From: Christensenellaceae bacterium
GTDB lineage: Bacteria > Bacillota > Clostridia > Christensenellales > Aristaeellaceae
Direction of reading: 5' to 3'
Assembly (NCBI GenBank): GCA_020025205.1
Contig: JAHHSO010000007.1
Coordinates: forward strand, 1-64,000
Length of the DNA: 64,000 nt
Under the pieces are notes generated by a model. The model was given only the letters and a program-made list of their open reading frames with translations. It was not told the DNA's origin and ran no database searches. Both the position numbers and the translations under genes were made by a program. How positions within the stretch are numbered: position 1 is the first letter of the stretch; each line of letters begins with the position of its first letter. This document shows positions 24,897-33,674 of the stretch, one piece after another.

Positions 24897-25083
24897 CGCG
24901 GGGACGAACAGCACGCATGGCGATAGTTTTAAAGCGTCCTCTTCGAACAAAGTGGGTATAGTTGATCAGCCTGTCCAGAGACTGGCTCAACGCGAGCAGT
25001 TCCGCAGGAGAAGAACCGGAAAAAAGAAGTGCAGATTCGAGCATGTACCGATGGTGCATAATATTGTGAATTGGTGAACGCAT
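24877..25083 (-). CDS. Spo0E-like aspartyl-phosphatase
   Basis: This 68-residue protein has the short helical-hairpin composition of the Spo0E family and its signature SQSLDRLI (near residues 33-40), in which Ser-x-x-x-Asp is required for dephosphorylating Spo0A~P. ATG follows AGAAAGGAG. Its promoter carries a match to the Spo0A box, which suggests feedback on Spo0A. The 3' end overlaps fbp on the opposite strand by 20 bp. Such short genes are often missed. The family call rests on the motif, length and helical pattern. Confidence 0.8.
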   Translation of the reverse strand: MRSPIHNIMHHRYMLESALLFSGSSPAELLALSQSLDRLINYTHFVRRGRFKTIAMRAVRPRVRNVLP

Positions 25084-25112
25084 GACTTTCTCCTTTCTGT
25101 TCGTTCAAGAAA

Positions 25113-25141
25113 AGCATAGCAGACTTTAGATAAAGGTGCAA
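25113..25141 (-). promoter_or_regulatory. promoter of the spo0E-like gene
   Basis: On the minus strand TTGCAC (25141-25136) and TATGCT (25118-25113) are separated by 17 bp. Confidence 0.7.
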
Positions 25142-25150
25142 CAGAAACGA

Positions 25151-25158
25151 TTGTCGAA
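25151..25158. promoter_or_regulatory. Spo0A-box-like site (0A box)
   Basis: TTGTCGAA is a full match to the core 0A-box consensus TGTCGAA. A weaker half, GGTCGAAG, follows at 25162-25169. The site ends 10 bp upstream of the -35 of the minus-strand spo0E-like gene. It also overlaps a possible plus-strand -35 (TTGTCG) for the HAD gene. Confidence 0.55.
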
Positions 25159-25219
25159 AGCGGTCGAAGAAGATAAATAATCAGGAAAAATTTCATTTTG
25201 GTCTTTAAAAGGGCAAAAA

Positions 25220-25948
25220 TTGGCAAGAACGAAAACAGAAGGCGGTCGGTTATTAGTGGAAACAGTGATAAAAAGACAGAATTTTGGCATAAATGTGCAA
25301 ACGTGCTGCCAGCCTGCGCTCATCGTATTTGATTTGGATGGAACCATTGCAGACAGCCGCGAACTGGCGCGGGAAGCGTATAAGCGTGTGTTTGGGCTGA
25401 TGGGTTACGGCGTGATTACGGATGAACTGGCAGACAGTTTCAACGGCCCGGATGCAGACGAGGTCTGCCGCGTGATGGGCATTGGCGCGGACAGACGCGC
25501 GCTGTATGATCGGCTGGTCAACGAGGTGGACGTTGAACTGGTTGGCAGTATGGGCAAGATGTTCCCCGGCACAGAGAACATGCTTGCACAGCTTGCACCT
25601 CACGCCACACTGGCCATTTTGACAAATGGAACAGAGGCGTACTGCAGCGCTTGCATCAAGACGTTCGGACTTGGCGGATATATCAGTTTGTCCAGCGGCT
25701 TTATCAGCGGCGTCACCAAGGCCATGCGCATCAGGAAGTGGGCGGCGGCGCTTGGTGCTCAGACTGTCATCTGCGTGGGGGATCGCTGCACGGATGTGCA
25801 CAATGCCCATGAAGCGGGGGCACTTTGTGTGGGCGTCACCTATGGCATGGGCAGCGCCGAGGAACTCAAGGGCGCAGATCTTTTGGCAGGATCGCCTCAT
25901 GAAGCAGCGCGGGCCTGTTTGAGGCTGCTGACTTCAAAGGATAGTTGA
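25220..25948 (+). CDS. HAD-superfamily hydrolase (phosphoglycolate-phosphatase-like)
   Basis: This phosphatase-like protein of up to 242 residues carries HAD motif I FDLDGT (near residues 37-42), motif II LTNGT near 135 and motif III/IV VGDRCTDVHNA near 192-202. An alpha-helical cap lies between motifs I and II. The substrate is unknown. The start is uncertain: TTG at 25220 has AAAGGG six bases upstream, while GTG codons at 25256, 25265 and 25295 would give shorter proteins closer to the family's length. It is divergent from the spo0E-like gene, and the shared region holds a Spo0A-box-like site. Confidence 0.8.
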   Translation: MARTKTEGGRLLVETVIKRQNFGINVQTCCQPALIVFDLDGTIADSRELAREAYKRVFGLMGYGVITDELADSFNGPDADEVCRVMGIGADRRALYDRLVNEVDVELVGSMGKMFPGTENMLAQLAPHATLAILTNGTEAYCSACIKTFGLGGYISLSSGFISGVTKAMRIRKWAAALGAQTVICVGDRCTDVHNAHEAGALCVGVTYGMGSAEELKGADLLAGSPHEAARACLRLLTSKDS

Positions 25949-25973
25949 TTTTTTGCCCGCCGCGCGGTACAAT
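25945..25973 (+). promoter_or_regulatory. promoter of the ACT-protein/PFL-family operon
   Basis: TTGATT (25945-25950) overlaps the end of the HAD gene, and TACAAT (25968-25973) is 17 bp on. The leader to the ACT gene is about 90 nt and contains a short frame starting TTG with a GGGAGG site. Confidence 0.65.
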
Positions 25974-26068
25974 AAGGAAGATTACATTTGATCGGGAGGC
26001 CTGCTCTTGTCGGAAGAGAATGCCTCGGACAGAACCGGCAGCAGACCGGACGAAATACAGGAGGACAT

Positions 26069-26344
26069 ATGGAAAACGAAATCAAGGCTGTGGTGACGGT
26101 GCTGGGACAGGATGCCGTCGGCATTATCGCTCACGTCAGCGCTGTTCTGGCAGACAATGGTGCTAATATTCGGGATATTGCGCAGACAGTGCTTTCCGGC
26201 ATGTTCAACATGATGATGATTGTGGATGTACCTGAGCAGGCTTTTGGTACGCTGGATGATGCGCTTGAGCAGCTGGGCGTAGAGCTTGGGCTTCAGATTC
26301 GCATGCAGCGCAGCGAAATCTTTGACGCGATGCACCGCATCTGA
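26069..26344 (+). CDS. ACT-domain protein (UPF0237 type)
   Basis: This 91-residue protein consists of a single ACT ligand-binding domain (VLGQDAVGIIAHVSAVLADNGANI at its start, broken here only by context) of the kind that binds amino acids or related metabolites. In many Bacillota it is encoded directly before a PFL-family gene, as here (11 bp apart), and probably forms a regulatory pair with it. The start follows CAGGAGG. It also resembles the GcvR group, but the regulator function is not established. Confidence 0.88.
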   Translation: MENEIKAVVTVLGQDAVGIIAHVSAVLADNGANIRDIAQTVLSGMFNMMMIVDVPEQAFGTLDDALEQLGVELGLQIRMQRSEIFDAMHRI

Positions 26345-26355
26345 GGGAGGACAGA

Positions 26356-27711
26356 ATGATCAATACGTCTGAAATTTTCCAGACGGTGCGTATGATTACC
26401 GAGGAAAAGCTCGATATCCGTACCATCACAATGGGTATTTCCCTGTATGACTGCGTGAGTGCTGACAAGAAGGCACTCTATAACAATATTTATGACAAGA
26501 TTACCTCAAAGGCGGAGCATCTGGTCAAGACGGGTGAAGATCTGGAACGCGAATATGGAATTCCGATTGTCAACAAGCGCATCTCCGTGACACCTGCCAG
26601 CCTTGTGGCGGCAGCCTGCGGCGATCCGATTGTTGTGGCGCGCGCCATGGATGCAGCAGCCAAGGCAACGGGCGTCAACTTCATCGGCGGATATACGGCG
26701 CTTGTTCAGAAGGGCATGACGCCATCTGACCGTGCGCTCATCGCTTCCCTGCCGGAAGCGCTCACAACCACGGAGCGCGTCTGCTCGTCTGTCAATGTCG
26801 GATCTACCCGTGCAGGCATCAACATGGATGCCGTACAGATGTGCGGTCAGGTCATCAAAGACATTGCACAGGCGTCCCGCGAGGATGCCGGCGCGGCCTG
26901 CATGAAGCTTGTCGTATTCTGCAATGCCGTAGAGGATAACCCATTCATGGCGGGCGCATTCCATGGCCCGGGAGAAGGGGACTGCTGCATCAATGTCGGC
27001 ATTTCCGGCCCCGGCGTTGTCAAGCGTGCGCTGGAAAAGTATGCGAAGGATCAGCCGTTTGACGTGGTAGCGGAAACGATCAAAAAGACTGCGTTCAAGA
27101 TCACGCGCGTGGGACAGCTGATTGCCCGCGAGGCTTCCGACAGGCTGAATGTGCCGTTTGGCATTGTTGACCTGTCCCTTGCGCCGACTCCGGCGATGGG
27201 CGACTCTGTGGCGCATATTCTCGAAGAGATGGGACTTGAGTCCTGCGGCTGCCATGGCACCACGGCGGCGCTTGCACTGCTTAATGATGCTGTGAAGAAG
27301 GGCGGCGTCATGGCGTCCAGCCATGTAGGCGGCCTGTCCGGCGCATTCATTCCGGTCAGCGAGGATATCGGCATGATCAATGCCGTCTCGCGTGGTTCGC
27401 TCTGCCTGGAAAAGATGGAAGCCATGACCTGCGTCTGTTCCGTTGGTCTGGACATGATCGCTGTTCCGGGAGATACGCCGGCTTCTACGCTTTCTGCGAT
27501 TATCGCAGACGAGGCCGCAATCGGCATGGTCAACAGCAAGACAACGGCCGTGCGCGTCATTCCGGCACAAGGCAAGAAGGTTGGCGATGAAGTGGAATTT
27601 GGCGGCCTGTTTGGCCGTGCGCCGGTCATGCGCGTCAGTCCGTATGCTGCCGAGGCATTCATTGCCCGCGGCGGCCGCATTCCTGCACCCCTTCAGAGCT
27701 TGAAGAACTGA
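26356..27711 (+). CDS. PFL-family protein (UPF0210/DUF711)
   Basis: This 451-residue protein matches the conserved UPF0210 family. It has a well conserved early segment (EIFQTVRMITEEKLDIRTITMG), Cys-containing motifs in the middle and a glycine-rich C-terminal part. Structures of relatives show a ten-stranded barrel related to glycyl-radical enzymes of the pyruvate formate-lyase type, but the family lacks an activating partner here and its reaction is unknown. It follows the ACT gene in an operon and probably responds to the same ligand. Start site GAGGGAGG. Confidence 0.9.
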   Translation: MINTSEIFQTVRMITEEKLDIRTITMGISLYDCVSADKKALYNNIYDKITSKAEHLVKTGEDLEREYGIPIVNKRISVTPASLVAAACGDPIVVARAMDAAAKATGVNFIGGYTALVQKGMTPSDRALIASLPEALTTTERVCSSVNVGSTRAGINMDAVQMCGQVIKDIAQASREDAGAACMKLVVFCNAVEDNPFMAGAFHGPGEGDCCINVGISGPGVVKRALEKYAKDQPFDVVAETIKKTAFKITRVGQLIAREASDRLNVPFGIVDLSLAPTPAMGDSVAHILEEMGLESCGCHGTTAALALLNDAVKKGGVMASSHVGGLSGAFIPVSEDIGMINAVSRGSLCLEKMEAMTCVCSVGLDMIAVPGDTPASTLSAIIADEAAIGMVNSKTTAVRVIPAQGKKVGDEVEFGGLFGRAPVMRVSPYAAEAFIARGGRIPAPLQSLKN

Positions 27712-27736
27712 TTGAATGTGAAAGGAAGGACAGAAG

Positions 27737-29545
27737 ATGGAAAAGGAACTCACCCGTCAGACGGTTGATCCCAAGTACACGTGGGATCTGAAACGGATAT
27801 ATGAAAACGATGAAGCGTGGGAGAAAGCGTTTGCACAGGTTGCTGCGGATTCCAAGGCTTTTGCCAGCCGCGCCGGGACGCTTTCAGAAGGCCGCGAAAA
27901 GGTGCTGGAGACGCTTAAGGCGATGTATGCCATTGATGAAGAGATCAGCACCCTGTATGTGTACGCGATGATGCGCTACAATGAGGACAGCACCGATGCC
28001 AAGTATCAGGCGCTCATGAGCCGCGCGGGAACATTGGCCAGCGAAGTGAACGCGCGGACATCCTTCCTGACGCCCGAGCTGCTTTCCCTCAAGGAAGGCG
28101 AGCTGGAGGCGATGGCGGAAGACCCTGCGTTCTGCGAATATGATGTGTTCCTGCGCGATGTGCTGCGCACAAAGCCGCACACGCTGTCTGCTGGAGAAGA
28201 GCAGCTGCTGGCCATGTCTCAGGAGATTGCCGGAGTGCCGGGCAACGCATACAGCATGCTGAATGACGCTGATCTGGATCTGGGCAAGACTCGCGGTGAA
28301 GATGGCGAAAAGGTTAAGCTGACAGACGCGCGCTTCCTGTCTTTCTTATCCAGCAGCAACCGTGCTGTGCGCAAAAACGCCTATGTCAACATGATGAACG
28401 GCTACAACAAGATGGGCAACACCATCGCGTCCATATATGACGGACAGGTTAAGGCAGATATTTTTGAAAGCCGCGCCCGCAAGTTTGACAATTGCCGTCA
28501 GGCCGCGCTCTATCCGGATCAGGTGGACGAGAGTGTTTACGACAGCCTGATTGACGCCGTTCATGGCGGCGTGGATACGCTGTGCGAATACCTCAAGATC
28601 AGGCAGAAGCAGCTTGGCGTGGGCAAGCTCCACATGTACGACCTGTACACCGAGGTGGACAACGGCTTTGACATCAAGCTCGATGTAGAAGATGCATTTA
28701 AGGTCTTCCTGGATGCTGTTGCGCCGCTGGGCGAGGACTATGTGAAAGAGGCTTCCCGTGCACTGCCTGAACGCTGGATCGACGTGTATGAGACGAAGAA
28801 CAAGCGCTCCGGTGCATACTGCTGCGGCAATGCGTACCGCACGACGCCGTATGTCCTTCTGAACCATAAGAAAACATATGACGGACTGTCCACGCTGTGC
28901 CATGAGATGGGCCACGCGATGCACAGCTTCTATTCCAACAAGACACAGCCCTACGCGAAGGCCGATTATACGATTTTTGTGGCAGAAGTTGCGTCTACCT
29001 GCAACGAGATCCTGTTGGCGGAGCACCTGCGCAAGAAGTATGCCGACAACAATCAGGCACAGATTGCGCTGATTGGCAACATTCTGGAGCATTTCCGCAC
29101 GACGGTTTTCCGTCAGACGATGTTCGCAGAGTTTGAGCACAAGGCACATCGCATGGCTGAGGAAGGAAAGGGCCTGACCCGTGACAGCCTGAGCGAGATG
29201 TACTACGATCTGAATAAGCTGTATTACGGCGGCGCGTGCAAAGTGGACAAGGAAGTGGCTTGGGAATGGATGCGCATTCCGCATTTCTACACCCCGTTCT
29301 ATGTCTACAAGTATGCGACGGGCTTCTGCGCGGCGGTTACGCTGGCGCGCAACATCCTGAGCGGCGATCCGGAAAAGATCAAGGCGTACAGAAAGTTCCT
29401 TACGCTCGGCGCAAGCATGCCGCCGATTGAGGAACTCAAGGTGGCGGGTGTCGATATGTCCACGCCGCAGCCGGTGTGCGAGGCGCTGGACTACTTCGCA
29501 GAACTGATTATGGAATACAAGCGTCTGCTTGACGAAGAAAAATGA
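27737..29545 (+). CDS. pepF: oligoendopeptidase F (M3B)
   Basis: This 602-residue zinc endopeptidase degrades peptides of about 7-17 residues in the cytoplasm. The N-terminal helical domain is followed by the M3 catalytic domain with HEMGH near residues 389-393 and the third ligand in FVAEVASTCNE about 28 residues later. Length and the C-terminal HFYTPFYVYKYATGF segment are typical of PepF. It follows a GAAAGGAAGG site and overlaps the next small gene by 4 bp (ATGA). Confidence 0.96.
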   Translation: MEKELTRQTVDPKYTWDLKRIYENDEAWEKAFAQVAADSKAFASRAGTLSEGREKVLETLKAMYAIDEEISTLYVYAMMRYNEDSTDAKYQALMSRAGTLASEVNARTSFLTPELLSLKEGELEAMAEDPAFCEYDVFLRDVLRTKPHTLSAGEEQLLAMSQEIAGVPGNAYSMLNDADLDLGKTRGEDGEKVKLTDARFLSFLSSSNRAVRKNAYVNMMNGYNKMGNTIASIYDGQVKADIFESRARKFDNCRQAALYPDQVDESVYDSLIDAVHGGVDTLCEYLKIRQKQLGVGKLHMYDLYTEVDNGFDIKLDVEDAFKVFLDAVAPLGEDYVKEASRALPERWIDVYETKNKRSGAYCCGNAYRTTPYVLLNHKKTYDGLSTLCHEMGHAMHSFYSNKTQPYAKADYTIFVAEVASTCNEILLAEHLRKKYADNNQAQIALIGNILEHFRTTVFRQTMFAEFEHKAHRMAEEGKGLTRDSLSEMYYDLNKLYYGGACKVDKEVAWEWMRIPHFYTPFYVYKYATGFCAAVTLARNILSGDPEKIKAYRKFLTLGASMPPIEELKVAGVDMSTPQPVCEALDYFAELIMEYKRLLDEEK

Positions 29546-29871
29546 TGCAGGGATATGATGTGGAGGCCGCGGTGAAAGCAATCACCGCGGCCGTCCGCCG
29601 CTCAGCCAAAGTGACTGGGGAAGAGGCGGAAAACTTTGTGCGCCGCGCGATTGAGGCAGATATGCTCTACATGCAGGAAAACGATGTGATTGACGCAGAC
29701 GGCCTGATGGGTGACGGCGAGTACGATGACGATGACGCTTTTGAAGCGCTGTTTGAAGCGCTGACGGACGGCCTCTGCGATGAAGAGGAGATTGGCCGCA
29801 CGGCGCAGATGCTGGATGCCTATATGGATGCCCAGCAGGATTATATGGACAAAAGCGGATTGCTGGCGTAA
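29542..29871 (+). CDS. uncharacterised small acidic protein
   Basis: This 109-residue protein is not recognised. It is predicted to be mostly helical and strongly acidic, with a run of Asp/Glu around residues 58-66 (GEYDDDDAFEALFEAL). It has no signal peptide or membrane segment. The start overlaps the pepF stop (ATGA), so translation is coupled, and it lies 17 bp before the next gene. The composition could suit an adaptor or small inhibitor, but there is no direct evidence of that. Confidence 0.75.
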   Translation: MMQGYDVEAAVKAITAAVRRSAKVTGEEAENFVRRAIEADMLYMQENDVIDADGLMGDGEYDDDDAFEALFEALTDGLCDEEEIGRTAQMLDAYMDAQQDYMDKSGLLA

Positions 29872-29888
29872 GGCAGGAGGAACAGAGG

Positions 29889-30686
29889 ATGCAGGATGCG
29901 AGGCAGCGTGACAACGCAAAGAAAGTGACGGGGCGAATGTTCATTGTGAGCGTAGCATCCATCATTTTGCAGCTGGCTGTCGCGCAGTTTTTATGCAATC
30001 TCGTGATTCTGTACACGCAGAATGCGCTTTTTAATGTTCTGTTTTATGCATATGCCGTGGTGCTTCTTTTGCGCTTTATGCGCAATGTGGTGGCGGGATA
30101 TGCGTATACGCTGACGGACAAAAGGCTGATTCTGGAGCGGAAGCTGGGAGACAGCACGACCACAATCGTGGACATTTCCCTTGATAAGATCATCAGCATA
30201 CGCCCTGTCTGCGCGGCAGAAAAGCTGTTTTATAAGCAGGTAACGGTAATTGATCCGCATGCCGCGCCGGGGTTTCGCTATCAGGCGGCGTTTCTTTTGA
30301 GTCTTTTTTCTGCGCGGCTGGCACGCGCTGCGGCTGGCAAAGGGGCTGAAAAGGTGATCGGCTATGCGGTCGTGTACAATGAGGATAACCGTATGCGCTG
30401 CTGTGTGTTCCGGCCCAATGAAGAAATGTGCCAGGCGCTTGAACAAGCGCTTGGCGAGCGCTTTGGCTGGGATGACCGACTGAACAGGCCTCAGCTGGAG
30501 ACACTGTTTGCAAGGGCGCTTCAGCGTGCATTTCCGGCGCTGTATCCACATGTGAAGCCGCTGGTCAGTCCGCAAGAGGTTGAATGGCTGGAGGAACTCA
30601 TCAAGAGAAAAGCACAGCGCAGACAGAACAAGAAAAAGAACACGGCGGTTAAGGATGATAAACCCAGGCGCCGCAGGAGTAAATGA
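29889..30686 (+). CDS. membrane protein with PH-like (YdbT-type) region, function unknown
   Basis: This 265-residue protein has two adjacent membrane segments (near residues 17-37 and 44-64). These are followed by a beta-rich stretch (YAYTLTDKRLILERK and TIVDISLDKIISIRP) that resembles the bacterial PH domains fused to membrane pairs. The C-terminus is a Lys/Arg-rich tail (last 35 residues) likely to contact nucleic acid or membrane lipids. The stop overlaps the start of the HAD-Tmk gene by 4 bp. The family assignment is tentative. Confidence 0.7.
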   Translation: MQDARQRDNAKKVTGRMFIVSVASIILQLAVAQFLCNLVILYTQNALFNVLFYAYAVVLLLRFMRNVVAGYAYTLTDKRLILERKLGDSTTTIVDISLDKIISIRPVCAAEKLFYKQVTVIDPHAAPGFRYQAAFLLSLFSARLARAAAGKGAEKVIGYAVVYNEDNRMRCCVFRPNEEMCQALEQALGERFGWDDRLNRPQLETLFARALQRAFPALYPHVKPLVSPQEVEWLEELIKRKAQRRQNKKKNTAVKDDKPRRRRSK

Positions 30687-31966
30687 TGAAATATACGACG
30701 ATACTTTTTGATTTGGACGGAACACTCACCAAATCCGAGGAGGGCATCACGCGTTCGGCACTTTATGCGGCGCAGAAGATGGGCTTCACAGGATTTACGG
30801 CGGAGCAGTTCAAGGGATTCATTGGTCCGCCCCTCTTCGTCTCTTTCAAGGGCATTGTGGGCATGACAGATGAGCAGGCTGCGCAGGCGGTCGAGTATTA
30901 CAGAGAGCGCTTCTCAGCGGTTGGCTGGGCAGAAAATGAGGTTTACACCGGCATTCCCAATCTCCTCAAGGGTCTCAAGAAGAATGGGGCGAAGATTGCG
31001 ATGGCGACGGCAAAGCCGCAGGTTTTTGCAGATCGGATTGCAGAGCGCTTTGGTCTGACGCCGTATTTGGATGCCATTGTCGGCCCTGGCTTGGATAACA
31101 CGCACCCCAGCAAAAAAGAGCTGATTGAAAAGGCGGTTTCGATTCTGGGTGGAGAGCCGATTATGATTGGAGACCGTCTGTTTGACATTGAAGGCGGACA
31201 GCAAAACGGCATTCCGACGGTCGGTGTTACCTATGGATATGGTACGGAAGAGGAGCTTCGGGACGCAGGAGCGACATATATTGCGCACTCGGTTGAAGAA
31301 CTGGCGCAGATTCTCCTGGGCGATGCACAGCGTGCAAAAGGCATTTTCCTCACCATGGAAGGTATGGACGGCTGCGGAAAGACAACGCAGCGTTGTGCGC
31401 TGGTGGAGCACCTTAAAAATCTGGGTTGGGATGTTGTGACAACGCGTGAACCGGGCGGCGATGAAGTGGCGGAGAAGATCCGCACGCTTGTGCTGGATCC
31501 GAAGAACAGCGCGCTTTGCGATGAGGCGGAGGCATACCTGTACGCAGCATCTCGCGCGCAGAACGTGCGTGCGCTGATTCGCCCGGCGCTTGAAGCCGGA
31601 AAGGCTGTTGTGTGCGACCGGTTTGTGGATTCTTCTATCGCGTATCAGGGAGGAGGGCGCGCCTTGGGCAGGGAAACTGTCCGGGAGCTGAACCGTCTTG
31701 CTGTGGGCGATACAATGCCGGATGTCACGGTTTATCTGCATATGCCGCCGGAGCGGGCGCTGTCCCGAAGACTCAGCGCGTCCGAGCCTGACCGCATGGA
31801 GAGCCAGGCGGCCGATTTCCATGCGCGCACTTATGAGACATATGACCACCTTTTTGAAGGAGAGACCCGCGTTGTGCAGGTAAATGCGGCACAGACCATC
31901 CAAGAGGTGACGCGCGAGATGCTCAGCGCTGTGGATGAGCGGCTGAATGCGCTGGCGGCTGAGTGA
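30683..31966 (+). CDS. fusion of HAD phosphatase and thymidylate kinase
   Basis: This 427-residue two-domain protein is probably bifunctional. Residues 1-215 form a HAD hydrolase of the phosphoglycolate/beta-phosphoglucomutase type, with D10 and D12 in FDLDGT, a cap domain, and IGDRLFDIEGG near 156-166. Residues 218-427 are a complete thymidylate kinase, which phosphorylates dTMP to dTDP: P-loop EGMDGCGKTT near 225-234, DR(F/Y) motif CDRFVDSS near 312 and the LID arginines (RRLSASEPDR) near 365. There is no stop or start between domains and no intervening ribosome site. Free-standing Tmk is the norm, so the fusion is unusual. The HAD substrate is unknown. Confidence 0.92.
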   Translation: MMKYTTILFDLDGTLTKSEEGITRSALYAAQKMGFTGFTAEQFKGFIGPPLFVSFKGIVGMTDEQAAQAVEYYRERFSAVGWAENEVYTGIPNLLKGLKKNGAKIAMATAKPQVFADRIAERFGLTPYLDAIVGPGLDNTHPSKKELIEKAVSILGGEPIMIGDRLFDIEGGQQNGIPTVGVTYGYGTEEELRDAGATYIAHSVEELAQILLGDAQRAKGIFLTMEGMDGCGKTTQRCALVEHLKNLGWDVVTTREPGGDEVAEKIRTLVLDPKNSALCDEAEAYLYAASRAQNVRALIRPALEAGKAVVCDRFVDSSIAYQGGGRALGRETVRELNRLAVGDTMPDVTVYLHMPPERALSRRLSASEPDRMESQAADFHARTYETYDHLFEGETRVVQVNAAQTIQEVTREMLSAVDERLNALAAE

Positions 31967-31986
31967 ACAAAGACGAGGAAAACAAC

Positions 31987-33081
31987 ATGGCAAAAATCGT
32001 AGTAGGTATGTCCGGCGGCGTGGATTCATCTGTGGCAGCTCTGCTTTTGAAACGCGCCGGTCATGAGGTCATCGGCGTTTTTATGAAAAACTGGGAGGAA
32101 AAGGATGATAACGGCGTCTGCACCAGCGAAACGGACTGGGCGGATGTTCGGGATGTATGCGAAAAGATCGGTATTCCGTATTATTCGGTCAATTTTGAAA
32201 AGGAATATTATGACCGCGTATTTTCTTATTTCCTTGATGAATATAAGCGTGGACGCACGCCCAACCCCGACGTTCTGTGCAACAGAGAAATCAAGTTCAA
32301 GGCCTTTCTTGATTTTGCAATGAAGCTTGGCGCGGATAAACTGGCAACGGGGCATTTCTGCAATCTGGCAGAGGCGGAGGATGGCAGCGTGCAGCTTCTG
32401 CGCGGCGCGGACCCCAACAAGGATCAGAGCTACTTTCTATACATGCTCCATCAGAATGCGCTGGAAAAGGCTGTGTTTCCCGTTGGCGGGATGACCAAGG
32501 CGCAGGTGCGCGCCATTGCAGAAGAAGCGGGATTGTCTACATCGAAAAAGAAGGATTCCACAGGCGTCTGCTTCATCGGCGAACGGAATTTTAAGCCCTT
32601 TTTGCAGCAGTTTTTGCCTGCACAGCCGGGCAATATGCGAACGCTGGACGGGAAAATCGTAGGCCGCCATGATGGCCTGATGTATTACACACTCGGCCAG
32701 CGGCGCGGGCTGGGAATTGGCGGCGCCGGAAACGGCGAGCGCTGGTTTGTGCTGCAAAAGGACATGAAAAAAAATGAGCTGATTGTCACTCAGGGTGGGG
32801 ACCATCCGCTTCTGTACAGCAAAAATGCACGCGGTGAAGATGCCACATGGGTGGCAGGCAATCCACCGTCCAAAGCGTTTGACTGTACCTGCAAATACCG
32901 CTATCGTCAGCCGGATCAGGAAGTTCATGTGGTCCTGGAGGATGATGGGCATGTGCTGGTTACAGCCAAGGAACGCCAGCGTGCAGTGACGCCGGGACAA
33001 AGCATGGTTTTCTATCATGGTGATGTATGTTTAGGCGGCGCAATCTGCGCCGAAGTGCTGGATGCAGGACAGGTGGGTTAA
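31987..33081 (+). CDS. mnmA: tRNA-specific 2-thiouridylase MnmA
   Basis: This 364-residue enzyme thiolates U34 of Lys, Glu and Gln tRNAs. The PP-loop GMSGGVDSS lies near residues 7-15, catalytic Cys near 96 (PDVLCNREIKF) and near 194 (STGVCFIGER), and the family's C-terminal beta-barrel is present. The ATG at 31987 follows GACGAGGAAAA. A GTG at 31963 overlaps the preceding stop and is less likely. Downstream, DUF5662 starts directly after its stop, so the genes form one operon. Confidence 0.96.
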   Translation: MAKIVVGMSGGVDSSVAALLLKRAGHEVIGVFMKNWEEKDDNGVCTSETDWADVRDVCEKIGIPYYSVNFEKEYYDRVFSYFLDEYKRGRTPNPDVLCNREIKFKAFLDFAMKLGADKLATGHFCNLAEAEDGSVQLLRGADPNKDQSYFLYMLHQNALEKAVFPVGGMTKAQVRAIAEEAGLSTSKKKDSTGVCFIGERNFKPFLQQFLPAQPGNMRTLDGKIVGRHDGLMYYTLGQRRGLGIGGAGNGERWFVLQKDMKKNELIVTQGGDHPLLYSKNARGEDATWVAGNPPSKAFDCTCKYRYRQPDQEVHVVLEDDGHVLVTAKERQRAVTPGQSMVFYHGDVCLGGAICAEVLDAGQVG

Positions 33082-33624
33082 ATGAACGGGCTGCAAAAAT
33101 TTTGGGGTCATCTTTCGACCATCACGCGTCATCGCCACAAGGTCATTGTGCATTGCGCAAAGGCGGGAATTCTCTGGCAGGGGCTTTTCCATGATCTGTC
33201 CAAATACAGCCCGACGGAATTCTGGCAGGGTGTACGCTTTTTTGACGGCACGCATTCACCGACAGAGGATGAACGGCGCACGTTGGGGTATTCTCTGGCG
33301 TGGATGCACCACAAAGGCAGAAATCCGCATCATTGGGAATACTGGACGGATTACGACATCAAGGCACAGGGGTATGTGGCCATGCCCATGCCAAGGCGCT
33401 ATCTGGCAGAGATGCTGTGTGACCGGATTGCGGCCAGCAAAATATATAATGGGAACCGATACAGCGATGCCAGCCCGCTGGAGTATCTTCAGCGCGGCAA
33501 AATGCACGACCGCATGCATCCGGAAACGCGCGCACTTTTGACGCGCTTTCTGACGCAGCTGCGCGAGGAGGGCGAGGAAAAAATGTTTGCTTCTCTGCGT
33601 GCATGGGTTCGCGAAAAAGAATGA
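33082..33624 (+). CDS. DUF5662-like HD-type protein, function unknown
   Basis: This 180-residue protein resembles the DUF5662 family, sometimes mislabelled catalase. His/Asp motifs HDLSKYSPTEF (near residues 37-47) and HH-x-x-x-NPHHWEYW (near 77-90) suggest a metal-dependent HD-like hydrolase, although the classical HD order is not complete. ATG follows the mnmA stop directly, so expression is coupled to tRNA modification. No membrane segment or signal is present. Confidence 0.75.
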   Translation: MNGLQKFWGHLSTITRHRHKVIVHCAKAGILWQGLFHDLSKYSPTEFWQGVRFFDGTHSPTEDERRTLGYSLAWMHHKGRNPHHWEYWTDYDIKAQGYVAMPMPRRYLAEMLCDRIAASKIYNGNRYSDASPLEYLQRGKMHDRMHPETRALLTRFLTQLREEGEEKMFASLRAWVREKE

Positions 33625-33674
33625 ACACAGGCCCCCTTTTCCTTCATACCATGTAGGGAAAGGAGGTTCTTTTT

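Noticed and set aside
23193..24950. Minus-strand frame of 585 codons opposite fbp
   Set aside because: It is the antisense of a conserved gene and rich in unlikely residues; only the short frame at 24877-25083 has a motif and ribosome site.
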